DNA of 64,000 nt from Zanthoxylum bungeanum (Eukaryota > Streptophyta > Magnoliopsida > Sapindales > Rutaceae): NCBI GenBank assembly GCA_019454045.1, contig SKCR01038125.1:1-64000 (forward strand), written 5' to 3'. The notes under the pieces are model-generated. The model made no database searches. It saw only the letters and a program-made list of their open reading frames with translations, and was not told where the DNA came from. Position numbers and translations under genes: made by a program. Below are positions 10,080-21,363 of this stretch, piece by piece (positions within the stretch are counted from its first letter, which is position 1; every line of letters begins with the position of its first letter).

Positions 10080-10780
10080 TGCCATTGGTCTAAATTTGGC
10101 CCGTACACTTATGCACCAATGGGGGATATATAAACTCGTTCTCTCCTACGCTAAAAGGTTAACCTTGACTACCTTGATTTCGTTCCATCGTTGAAAGACA
10201 AAGATCGCCCATTTACAAATGACTAAACCTAATATGGAGATTGTGCCACTGTTTAAAAATGACGAATTATAACCTTAGTAATCATGGTTATTCGGGATGA
10301 GCTTAGAAATATTTAAGAGTATCCAAATGGACCAAAATAAGGCGTACATTTCTGGATGAAAGCTAGTACAGAACTCGTGTTTTGGTACATTTGGATTATA
10401 ATTAACATTTTAGGCCCAACAAGGTTTTTATACAAGGTGGCACGTTAACATTTCAAAGTGTTTAACCCAATTATCATGAAATACAAACTTGTTCCAGTGA
10501 AAGGCCTATTGCATTTCACGGTAAAAAGATCAAATGAATTCAAAGGGTAAGAGCCTAAACACAAGCACTAGGGAGGCTTATTCCTATAAAAAATAATAAT
10601 TATTGGCTTACATATGGACTAATCAAAGGTTCAGGCTTAGGCTCTCATCGGCGAAAGTTTGTTCATAACAAGGTCTCCACACCCAAGGGTTCAATCGACC
10701 AATGAATACACATTTTTTATACCCCAATGGTACATGCCAACAAGTGATGGTTATCATCGCATGGCAATTTCACATATTGG
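10080..10780 (-). repeat. Decayed fragment of element C internal region, inverted
   Basis: Read in reverse complement, this matches about 16900-17720 of element C, in the same order. Shared landmarks include TGCACCAAT...TCGTTCTCTCCTA, TTTCTGGATGAAAGC, ATTTGGAT, AAGGTTTT(T/C)ATACAAG, CAAGGGTTC and GTGCCAAC-type blocks. It is well diverged and broken by indels. It shows that the family had more copies than the full one here. Confidence 0.7.
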
Positions 10781-10820
10781 GAAGATTTAGAAATATGGAT
10801 GGTAACATGCCAAGTATGAT

Positions 10821-11062
10821 ATGGGGATGTCAATATTTATATCTGACTTGTCAAATCAACGGGAACGGAAAATTTACTCGTATCCACCCCTAACGTATCG
10901 AGTATCATGTACACGAGGATTTTATCTTTATTTGAGCAGGGATTCCAATAGTATTCTTCAACCCGTTTAACTAATGAGTATAGAAAATTATCAATTTATA
11001 TATCCTTATCATATCGGATAGCACAGACCCCATCTCGACGAGGATTTTTGTCATCCCTATTT
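10821..11062. mobile_element. Possible small hAT-like relic
   Basis: The left end reads GGGGATGTCAA and the right end TTTGTCATCCCTA, which are inverted and resemble the ends of the element at 29378-30394 (TAGGGATGGCA ... TGTCATCCCTA). The interior has no ORF. I could not find an 8-bp target duplication, so this is tentative. Confidence 0.35.
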
Positions 11063-11407
11063 AGAAAGAAACTCAAATTACATGAGTCATCTTTGACCAT
11101 ATGTAGCTAGACAATGGGGAAAGCTCTATTACCCATCGTAAAGTATTGTTGACTGCTAGAGTGAGTGGGTGTGCTAGATGAATGATTCCTCAAAATTGAA
11201 ATTAATTATGACTGACTTCTAAAATAAACGATATTAACTGAGTCATTTAAAGTCCAAAAATGATGAATAATTAGATTAAAACTAAGATGCAGATAAATAA
11301 ATAAATTATGATCTACTGAAATAAAAATTGTAAAAGGAATGCGTTGATTACTGGCATTCTAATTAGAAAAATAAAGCTTGAATTACTGAAAGATTAAAAC
11401 AATTGGA

Positions 11408-11719
11408 TGTACATGCCAAATTTTGGCCAAATACCCAAATGTCATTATACAACAGGCCCACACATCAGACTTGCGTCAAAACATGGCTCGTAGCTTTAAT
11501 CAAGCCCAAAATAGCATCTTGGGCCATTACCCAAGCCCATTCAAAGTGGATTCCAGTTACTAGATAATCAAGCCTACGCACAGGGCTCGTGTATGGTCCT
11601 ATGAGTCCATCATACATCCCTCAATGGATAGAGCCCATATGACTCAAAAGGTCTCCAATAGACCCTACTCATGCTACTCAATTTCCCAACCGACAATATA
11701 TGAGCAATATCTCAATCGA
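11408..11719 (+). repeat. First 312 bp of element Y 5' LTR
   Basis: It begins TGTACATGCCAAATTTTGG and follows the 3' LTR (29262 on) through CCAAATGTCATT, the CTTGCGT block and the CTCCAATAGACCCTAC block. Homology stops at TCGA (11719), exactly where Z begins with TGTTGG, and resumes at 25039. Confidence 0.8.
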
Positions 11720-13609
11720 TGTTGGAGTTGGTGCTTGGAGCGCCAATCCGAATTGTACATTTTATTATTTATTAATAAAATAATTCCATTTTCATTTCAT
11801 ATCTTATTATTGGTATTGTCATTATATGTATTAGATTGATGTATAGAGATGTTGAGAATGACATCGACCTTAGAATAGTCTTGTAGTAATACTGGATACT
11901 AGGTGGTCCGATATTGGGATAAGTATTACTATTGTAAACTATTTGTAAAGTGTATGTATATATATATATATATATTCATGGACGTTGGTTTTGGAATACG
12001 GTCGAATTCCTATAACCTATAAGACTATCACATATCGTATATTGGAATTGAAGTTCCAATTGTTTAACCGAATGTACCATGAGTTTTGGAAACTCGTATA
12101 GACGTGTAGGTATTGGTTGGACCGACTATTGAATGACTCACATGTGATTCCTAATAGTTTGAAGATCACACCACCGTCAGTAGAAATCTCTTCGAGTCGA
12201 GTAGCATATGTAATCCTTGGACTATAGGATAACATTGATTTTATGTGAGATCATCCACACTTTGATGCCATGTATGCCATAAACCTTTCATGGTGTGGCC
12301 TCTAGATATTCATTGGGTTTGGACCGATGCACTCAGTAATCAAGTGTGAAGTAAGATAAAATCTATCGGCTCGTATGTGTACCATAAGGGGCCTAGGTAT
12401 CCATGTGAATAAAGTCACGATTATTAAAGATTTGGCCAAAGTCGATCACCTAGGGTAGATCGCATCAGTTATGAAGAATCGTGGACATGTCAATATGAGA
12501 TGTGCTCATCGGAAACTTGATGGTGTATTCTATGTTTCCTAAGCACAACTCAAATAGCCTACGATGAAGGGATTGTTAAACATATGTGATGACCTCGACT
12601 TGTAAAGTTCAGAAAGGTCATTCGTGTTCTTCGCGAATTCGGAGCTGGCTGAATTGCATACATATGAGCTAGACTTATATGACGAACGTGTCTGAACTTA
12701 GAGAGTCCCAATATGAAGTGTACTAGTTGAGCACTTAGGTAGCCAATTAATTTTGATAAAAGATAATATTCGATATTTAATTATCAACTAAAATAATTAA
12801 GTGTTATTGGATAATACTGATTATTTACTTTTACCTAATTGGATTAATTCAATAATTGCACAATGGCTTAATTGTAAAATCATAATTATCTCTACCATTT
12901 GAGGATATTATGGAAATTGTAAGTATGTAATAATATGTGGTTTTGACTTGATTTAATTGGATTAAATCAAAGTGGGAAACATTGAACTAATTCATTTCCT
13001 AATCCTTGTCTTGATTTAATTGGATTAAATCGAAGTGGTTGACAATGGAGATTAGTCACAATTCATTTCCTCAAATGGATTAATCTTCATTAAATCGAAG
13101 TGGGAAATATTGAACTAATTCATTTCTTAATCCTTGTCTTGATTTAATTGGATTAAATCGAAGTGGTTGACAATGGAGATTAGTCACACCTAATTATACA
13201 TATTTGGACAAATTAGATTAAGTCCACCTAAAAGTTGATTACAACTTTTATTAATTAAAAATTGCCTAAGTTTTGCTATAAATACAAGTTTTAGGAATGT
13301 TTTAATTAAGCAAAGCTAAAGCTTGAGAAAGCTATATACAAGTAAATTCTTGGAGAAATTAGCCTAAGTTAGACAAGTGTTTAGAGAAGCTTGTGAGGTC
13401 TCTAAACATTTCATCTATTAGAAATCAAGATTGGATCTTGGAGTGAAGCTTGTTAGCATTGGAATCAAGGTTGGATCTTGAAGTCAAGCTTGCAACACTT
13501 TGGAAGTTCTCCCACCATTTCAGCAAAGAGAATGAGATTGGACCTTTGCATCAAGCTTGCTAGGTAAGTTTGAACTTCTCTTAAGTTATGAATTATGTAT
13601 TGGATGTAT

Positions 13610-16588
13610 TGTCGACACTGTATTTTTGCATGAAAGCCCAGTGATGAGCCTCGTATGGAGGCATTACCCTTTAAGTTGCGGAAGTCGCGGGAAACGGACG
13701 TCGGAAGGGAAAAATTTAAAAATAAATATATCAACAAATTTAACTCGCTAATTGGCCTCGGGTTCGCCTGATAATCTCTTTTTTAAAATATTAAGTCTCG
13801 GCCAAAAACCCCCGCACCCATCCAAAGCCCATTTCGCCAAAGCCCAATCCAAAAATATTTAAAACATTTAAAACACATGTCACAAATTAAATTAAATCCA
13901 ATCAAATCTAATAAAATTAAATCAAATCCAATTAAAATCAAAACAAATATCATTCAAGTTAAATAAATACTCTTCCTAATTTAAATAAATCACCTACCAA
14001 ATTAAAGAAATTCCGCCCACCAAAAATATAAATATTTTTTCCCTAAATTAAACACAAATAATTGATTGATTTGTTCCCCTTTTTAAGCCATGTACACACA
14101 AGGAAACCCTTGGCTCACCATTTTAAAAAGAGACCCAAGCCAACCTTTTTCCGTTTAGACATTCACTCCTCTCTCTAGAGACACATTTCACGGCATCCAC
14201 CAAAAAAACCCCAAGCACCTCTCTCTCTCACGCAAAAGACCCTAGACACATCAACCATAAACAAATACCCTAAGCCAAAAAAATAACAACACAAAAACTC
14301 TCCCCCAAATATCCTAAAACAGCAGCCCCAAATACCTTAAAACAGTCCAAAAAACACCCAAAAACTAGTCCCCAAAATCACCCAAAATCACTCAAAAACA
14401 GTAGCCAAAACCAAGACAAGATAGTCCCCGAAGATCGCAGAAAAACAACAATAAAAATAGAGGAAACAGTGGTGAAAACAACGAAACAGCGAAGGAAAAC
14501 AGTGGACCAGCAAACCAGAGAAGTAACAGAGCACTAACCCTTCCAGCGATGACGTAACACACTTCCGATGAGCAACTTAAAAGGTAAGACCTGAGGGCAC
14601 CCTTTATTACTTTTTATTTTGTAGTTTGGATGCGGCACACTCGGTTGGACATGAAATATGTCCAACTGGGTGTACAAGTTCCTATATCAAAAACGACCAA
14701 ATTCTTGGTCACATCTTTCATTAATGTTCCTTTATATGTTTATCGCACGTTTATTTCGTATTATTAGCTCTTTATCATTCTGCATGTTTCTTTCTTTGTT
14801 TATGTGTTGTTATATGCATTATCATACTTAATGCCCATTTTTATGAATGATTTATGTTAACGCGTGAATGTTGCCTCTCGTGGTATATCGAATGGAAACC
14901 CGGACATAAATTCTGTAGCCGAATCCGAATGGACGGTAGTGCGGTCTGTACTTGGGATAAAACTCCACGTACCACTTAGGGAAACATTCCCGCATTTGTT
15001 TACTGCATTATGGATGCCACTTTCGCCATCCCGTTCGAGCGAGTTCCCGAACGCTACTCGAACGCACATATTCTGTCTCGCCCCCATTCGAACGCGTTTA
15101 CGAACGCTACACAAACGCGGGCATTCTAGACAGATTCATTTATCATGTCTTAGGAATTTTTATGTTCATTGTTCCGCTATCTACTTTCTATGTGTCTTTT
15201 TCTTTATTGTTAATCTAATGCGCATGGGCTAACTAGGGTGGATTAAAGGTCCTCCATTCGAGGGAAATGCCTAAAGGCTACCTTTACCACGATGTTTTGC
15301 CACGCCGGACGAGGTACACTCGATTGAATGTGAAATATGTTCAATCGGGTATACAAGGTCCCATATTATTGCTTTATTTATCTTCTATGCATTGTTATTT
15401 GATGCGCATGGGCTAATTATGTTGGTTTAAAGGTCCTTTATTTGAGGGAGAAAAAATCTAAAGACTACCTTTACCACGATATTTTGCCGCGCCTTTTATT
15501 ATTCCGCTATTTATTTTTCGCATATTATCTCTTTCTTTATTCATGCATTGTGATCTAGTGCGCATGGGCTAACTAGGGTGGATTAAAGGTCCTCTATTCA
15601 AGGGAAATGCTTAAAGGCTACCTTTACCACGATGTTTTACCGCGCCGGACGAGGTACACTCGATTGAATGTGAAATATGTTCAATCGGGTATACGAGGTC
15701 CTACATTATGTATTTTCTTATCCATGCATGTGTTTGTGTCATTTCAGATGCCACTTTGGTAATCTCGTTCGAACGCGTTTCCGAACGCTACACGAACGTA
15801 CGTATTCTGCCTCAGTCCGTTCGAAACGCATTCAAACGCTACTACTCGAATGCGAATGTATTTTGTTTTGTCATGCATCAGGTCTTACCCCATTCGAACG
15901 TGTTTTCGAACGCTATACGAACGCGGACATTCTATTTCATTTACCTTCGAACGCGTTTCCAAAACGCCACTCGAACGCGTACGTATTATGTTTTATCATG
16001 CATCAGGCCTTGTACCGTTCGAACGCATTTCTGAACGCTATACGAACGCGAACATTCTGTTTACCGTTCGAACGCGTTTCAAACGCTACACGAACGCACA
16101 TACAGTGCACAAACTTCTTTTCGTCATATCTCATGCATGTTTGCTTCTTTGATCATTTCTTTCGCACTACATGATTAATCATATCATTTCATTATTTACG
16201 CTTAGACAATCATCATTTATTTATATTTCCACATTTATCTGCTTAATGTGTTCATGAGACTGTGTACTTGCCTTTATTTCACTTACTTTTATGCATGCAA
16301 ACTTAGATATAGGTTACATGAAAATTTAGATATAGGTTATCCTTATGTATGTATGTTGCGTAGACTTGGTTATATTATTGAACAAATCCGTTCATTATAA
16401 ATGGCATAAGTAAGGGACCATTCTGAACCCAACGGTTTGAGGTCTTCCCTTGCGAGGGATGAGTGTGGCCTTAAATCATTTCCCAGTTCACACTGGGTGG
16501 CGACTCTATTTTATTTCTCCGGTTTAGTTCCCCGCGGACTACTCCGTACTCCTGACCGGGACAGCATCGCCGATTTCTGTGTCCTACA
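13610..16588 (+). repeat. 5' LTR of element C
   Basis: It starts TGTCGACACTG, ends GTGTCCTACA and is about 2.98 kb. It contains three copies of a block (about 15205-15370, 15400-15490, 15555-15710) with GCGCATGGGCTAA and CTACCTTTACCACGAT. It also contains runs of CGAACGC (about 15020-15115 and 15760-16100), which make overlapping but meaningless ORFs. Confidence 0.9.
15020..16105 (+). repeat. GAACGC-rich direct repeats within element C LTR
   Basis: A motif of the form TTCGAACGCGTTTxCGAACGCTAxxCGAACGC recurs about 45-125 bp apart, interspersed with a GCATCAGG block. The second LTR has the same array with more C-to-T and G-to-A changes at the CG sites (23540-23880 and 22808-22900). Confidence 0.75.
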
Positions 16589-16612
16589 ATCTGACGACTC
16601 CACTGGGGATAG
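16589..16612 (+). other. Primer binding site region of element C
   Basis: CTGACGACTCCACTGGGGA directly follows the 5' LTR, where a tRNA-complementary primer site must lie. It resembles the CTGGCGACTCCACTGGGGA-type PBS of plant gypsy elements; I do not assign the tRNA. Confidence 0.65.
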
Positions 16613-18063
16613 AGAATCGACCCCGAAATAATGTCTTGTAATGTTTGTGATTTTTGCTGTAGTGAACCTTGTCTAAGGTATTATTTGAGTTAGACAATGA
16701 TTTGGTGTCTTTCTTCATTCACTGCTTTTTTATAGGCAAAAGAAAAAGTTGAACTAATTTGGATGATCTGTTGTTTATTCCTGTCACCAAGGCGATAAGA
16801 GCCTAAAAGGCAATGGTATTTAAGAGAGTTCGCTTCACCCTCCCTCTGGGGAATCTTCAATAGAGGAATCCATTTGACAGTCATTCATGTATCGTGAAGT
16901 CGTTTTCGCTCGAAGCGGCTGATCGTTATATGGTACCATCACTCGTTGGCACGTACCTTAGGGTATAAAAAAGGTGCGCTCACTTGGTCGTTCGAACCCT
17001 TGAGTGGGGAGACCTAGTTGTGGGCAATCCTTCGTCGGCGGGAGCCTTTATCCATACTCCTATAAACCCGCATGTGAACCATAGTTGTATGACCTATAGA
17101 AGCCACCCTTTTATGCTTGTGTTTGGGACCATCATCATTCGGATTCAGTTGGACTTCTTGTCATTAGATGTGAACTTGTTGGGCCATTTAAACTGGGACG
17201 AGTTTGTGTCTTATAAAAATTGGGCCAAAAGCTTCTAAAATGTCGATAGGCCACTTCGAATTTTGGGCCCCTATCATTTGAAGTTGTTTAGCCACGTTAT
17301 TACAAAAGTGTAAACCTGTTGGGCCTTTTTCAACTGGGACAAGTTTACACATCGCAATAATATGATTGAATGCTTTGAAATGATAATGGGCCAACTTGTA
17401 TGAAAACCTTGATGGGTTTAGAAAGTCCAAACATGATCCAAATATGCTAGAAGCATGAGTTCGATATCTGCACTGGCTTTCATCCAGAAAGGATACGCTT
17501 TGTTACAACATATTTATGTACTTTTGGTCGCTTTTAAGTTCATCCCCATGACCATGGTTGCCGAAAGCCCAATTCGTCATTTCTAGACAATGGCATGATC
17601 CCATAATAGGCTTAGCCCATATTTTAAAAGGGGCGGTCTTTGTCTTTTACCGATGGAAAGGGACCGAGGTAACCAAGGTTCACCCCGTAGCATAGGAGAG
17701 AACGATTTTGTGTACCCCATATTGGTGCATAAAATAATCCATACTTAGGGCAGAAATGGACATACCACGAGTGTGGGAGGAATACGGTCGGAAGGATATA
17801 TTCTGTTTTGATAACCACTTGCATCTCATGCATCTCACGCATACACGCATTATGCTAACCCCTGTGACTTAAAAGCCATTATAGATATCCATTGAGTTAG
17901 GAAAAAAAAGACTTGTCAAGAAGAGTTTAGCAAACATGCATATCGGGGAAAAGGAAACCGAGGAACAAAAAACTTTACGGTAAGGATAGAAAAACCATTG
18001 TGAAAAAAAAAAAGAGGAAAAAAAGAATAAAAAAAAGAAAAGAAAAAAAAAAAGGAAAAAAAA
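16613..18063 (+). other. Element C interior, first part, non-coding
   Basis: No ORF of interest. 16900-17720 has a decayed inverted relative at 10080-10780. From about 17900 the sequence becomes purine-rich (AAAAGAAAAGG runs) and leads into the 458-bp duplication. Confidence 0.6.
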
Positions 18064-18944
18064 TTGTTTGTTTTAGTCCTTAATAGTTAGACAAAAGTCC
18101 GATGATGAAATTGTTTGCTTTAGGGTGAAACCTTAGAAACGATAAGTGCGAGAGGTACTCTCATCCGATATTTTGAGTAGTTGATCTTGACTAGACTCGC
18201 GAGCACTTAATTATAGGATCTTAGCAGTGAAAGCCTGAGTAGTCGGCAAGGTGACTAGTTGAAGAGATTGTGGATCGATGAATGACTGTTCGCTTAGATA
18301 TCCATCCTGACTTACTTGTGTTACGATATGTGGTATGGTTGAAAACAAAAGAAAAGTCTATAAAGAAGAAAATACAAACCACCTATAACCGATAAACGTG
18401 AAGCTACCCATAGGCGAGTATTAGGACCACCATAAGGAGAAATGCTACCTTAAATGGTAGGTGTGTTGAAAGAAAAGAAAGAAAGGGAAAAAAAAGAAAA
18501 GAAAAAAAAAAGGAAAAAAAATTGTTTGTTTTAGTCCTTAATAGTTAGACATAAGTCCGATGATGAAATTGTTTGCTTTAGGGTGAAACCTTAGAAACGA
18601 TAAGTGCGAGAGGTACTCTCATCCGATATTTTGAGTAGTTGATCTTGACTAGACTCACGAGCACTTAATTATAGGATCTTAGCAGTGAAAGCCTGAGTAG
18701 TCGGCAAGGTGACTAGTTGAAGAGATTGTGGATCGATGAATGACTGTTCGCTTAGATATCCATCCTGACTTACTTGTGTTACGATATGTGGTATGGTTGA
18801 AAACAAAAGAAAAGTCTATAAAGAAGAAAATACAAACCACCTATAACCGATAAACGTGAAGCTACCCATAGGCGAGCATTAGGACCACCATAGGAGAAAT
18901 GCTACCTTAAATGGTAGGTGTGTTGAAAGAAAAGAAAGAAAGGG

Positions 18945-18979
<35 letters not shown>
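18064..18979 (+). repeat. Two-copy tandem repeat, 458-bp period
   Basis: The block starting TTGTTTGTTTTAGTCCTTA occurs at 18064 and again at 18522. The copies differ at only a handful of positions and both end in a long A/G-rich run. A recent tandem duplication through the purine run is likely. Confidence 0.9.
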
Positions 18980-18983
<4 letters not shown>

Positions 18984-19700
18984 GTTCAAAATGAAAAGAA
19001 AAAAGAGAGAGACAAAAGAGAAAGAAAATCATACCACATTGAGCACAAAAAAGAAACTGCAGGCATAATTGAGACATCTAGGTTGGTTTGACTCATCGAT
19101 CCCAATTTTTTGATGAAATCATTGAGTTGGCTTACCCAAGGATCAAGCTGTAAAAGAACCTTAGCGCACACACACACTTTGAGTCTGGCTTAGATCATTT
19201 ATTCAAAGACTTGGATTTAAGTTGCATTGAATGTTTTGAAGGTTCTCTGGTTTCAATACTGGGCATTCTTTGAGGGCAATAATATGTGTAACTATTGGGA
19301 CTATTTTGTACCATGTAATATAGTATGATGATATAGAATGCCACATCATTTAGTCCACATTGACCTAGTGCAAACAACAGAGAGCAGAAAGCTAAGCAAA
19401 GTCTGGGGGTGACCAGTCTACCACCCCGCGAATAAGGGATGTATCGAGAACTTGAGCCACGAGACAAAAGAGAACTGAACAATCACCAGAAACGAACCAG
19501 CAGAAGGAAATTATAAGCAGACCTAGGGGGCGACCAGAGACATTTGTAGGCAAATGGCACCAATGAGCACAAGGAAGGCCCAACCCACCGGAATAGGAAA
19601 TACATCCATACATATATGCATACACGTCACATACATGAAATTTTTGTTTTGTTTTTGTTCGCAGGTGTTGAAGAAAAGGAAAAAGCGGCAAAGACAAGTA
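18980..19700 (+). other. Element C interior between arrays, non-coding
   Basis: A purine-rich stretch followed by about 700 bp without a convincing gene. The open frame starting at 19554 runs into the 43-bp array and has no recognisable domain. Confidence 0.5.
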
Positions 19701-20218
19701 GTTTCGGGAATGAATCCCAGGGTCGAGGCCCATATTATCAGCAGTTCCGGGAATGAATCCCAGGGTCGAGGCCCACATTATCAGCAGTTTCGGGAATGGA
19801 TCCCAGGGTCGAGGCCCATATTATCAGCAGTTTCGGGAATGAATCACATGGTCGAGGCCCACATTATCAACAGTTTCGGGAATGAATCCCAGGGTCGAGG
19901 CCCACATTATCAGCAGTTTCGGGAATGGATCCCAGGGTCGAGGCCCATATTATCAGCAGATTCGGGAATGCATCCCAGGGTTGAGGCCCACATTATCAGC
20001 AGTTTCGGGAATGAATCACAGGGTCGAGGCTCACATTATCAACAATTTTGGGAATGAATCCCAGGGTCGAAGCCCACATTATCAACAGTTTCGTGAATGA
20101 ATCTCAGGGTCGAGGCCCATATTATCATCAGTTTCGGGAATGAATCACAGGGTCGAGGCCCATATTATCAACAGTTTCGGGAATGAATCCTAGGGTCGAG
20201 GCCCACATCATCAGTGAC
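19701..20218 (+). repeat. 43-bp minisatellite, about 12 units
   Basis: The unit is of the form GTTTCGGGAATGAATCCCAG then GGTCGAGGCCCACATTATCAGCA. The starts at 19701, 19744 and 19787 fix the period at 43. Units differ by a few substitutions. As 43 is not a multiple of three, the apparent repetitive protein here cycles through all frames and is not a gene. Confidence 0.92.
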
Positions 20219-21235
20219 GCCTCGGGAATGAGGTTTAGCATACTGAGAATGGCGCTCCGAGAATATAGCATGGTTCGGAAATAGACCACACCTATCACAT
20301 CAGCGACACCTCGGGAATGAGGTTTAGCATGCCGGGAATAGCGCTCCGGGAATGAAGCATGGTTCGGAAATGGACTATCTCATCAGTAATGGTTTGGAAA
20401 TGGACCATCTCATCAGGTAATATTTCGGAAATGGACCATCTCATCAGGTAATGGTTTGGAAATGGACCATCTCATCAGTAACGGTTCGGAAATGGACCAT
20501 CACATCAGTAACGGTTCGGAGATGGACCATCTCACAAGTAACGGTTCAGAAATGGACCATCTTATCAGTAACGGTTTGGAAATGGACTATCACATCAGTA
20601 ACGGTTCAGAAATGAACTATCTCTCATCAGTAACGGTTCGAAAATGGACCATCTGATCAGTAACGGTTCGGAAATGGACCATCACATCAGTAATGGTTCG
20701 GAAATGAACCATCTCTCATTAGTAACAGTTCGGAAATGGACCATCTCATCAGTAACGGTTCGGAAATGGACCATCTCAACAAGTAACGGTTCAGAAATAA
20801 ACCATCTCTCATCAGTAACGGTTCGGAAATGGACCATCTCATCAGTAACGGTTCGGAAATAGACCATCACTTTAGTAACAGTTCGGAAATGGACCATCAC
20901 ATCATTAACGGTTCAGAAATGGACCATCTCATCAGTAACGGTTCGGAAATGGACCATCTCATTAGTAACGGTTCGGAAATAGACCGCCATCTCAATAAAT
21001 AACGGTTCGGAAATGAGCCATCTCTCATCATTAACGGTTTGGAAATGGACCATCACATCAGTAACGGTTCGGAAATGGACCATCTCATCAAGTAACGGTT
21101 CGGAAATGGACCACGATCTCAACTCAGTAACGGTTCGGAATGAACCACCCCACATCAGTAACGGTTCGGAAATGAACCATCATCTCACATCAGTAACGGT
21201 TTGGAAATGAACCATCATCTTACATCAACTCAGTT
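20216..21235 (+). repeat. Minisatellite: two 95-bp units, then an array of about 30-bp units
   Basis: Two long units with CCTCGGGAATGAGGTTTAGCAT lead (20216-20375). They are followed by roughly thirty units of the form TAACGGTTCGGAAATGGACCA with TCTCATCAG (20380-21235), with lengths varying by a few bases. Open frames exist on both strands but only because the unit lacks stops. Confidence 0.9.
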
Positions 21236-21341
21236 CAAACCATCTCGCAAAGCAGCAGGTAAGTACGACAGCCGACAACCCAAGTAAGTAAAAAATGCAT
21301 GCATGACTTTGATATGATTGTCACTGTCACACACTGCACAA

Positions 21342-21363
21342 GTCCCATCAAAGTGGGGGTGGC
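21342..21363 (+). other. Polypurine tract of element C
   Basis: CATCAAAGTGGGGGTGGC lies immediately before the TGTAGACACTG start of the 3' LTR. Confidence 0.7.

Larger units (their letters stand above)
9833..11407. other. Intergenic relic sequence without recognisable genes
   Basis: No credible ORF. 9833-10080 and 11063-11407 show nothing I recognise. 10080-10780 is a decayed inverted copy of part of element C, and 10821-11062 may be a small hAT-like relic; both are listed separately. Confidence 0.6.

Noticed and set aside
15677..16174. Several overlapping 100-165-codon ORFs in the LTR of element C, and their copies at 22712-23945
   Set aside because: They arise from the GAACGC repeats, overlap in three frames, and the frames differ between the two LTR copies.
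19554..21210. Long repetitive open frames on both strands across the minisatellites of element C
   Set aside because: The 43-bp unit is not a multiple of three, so the frame passes through all three phases; the open frames exist only because the units lack stops, and no start, domain or codon pattern supports a gene.
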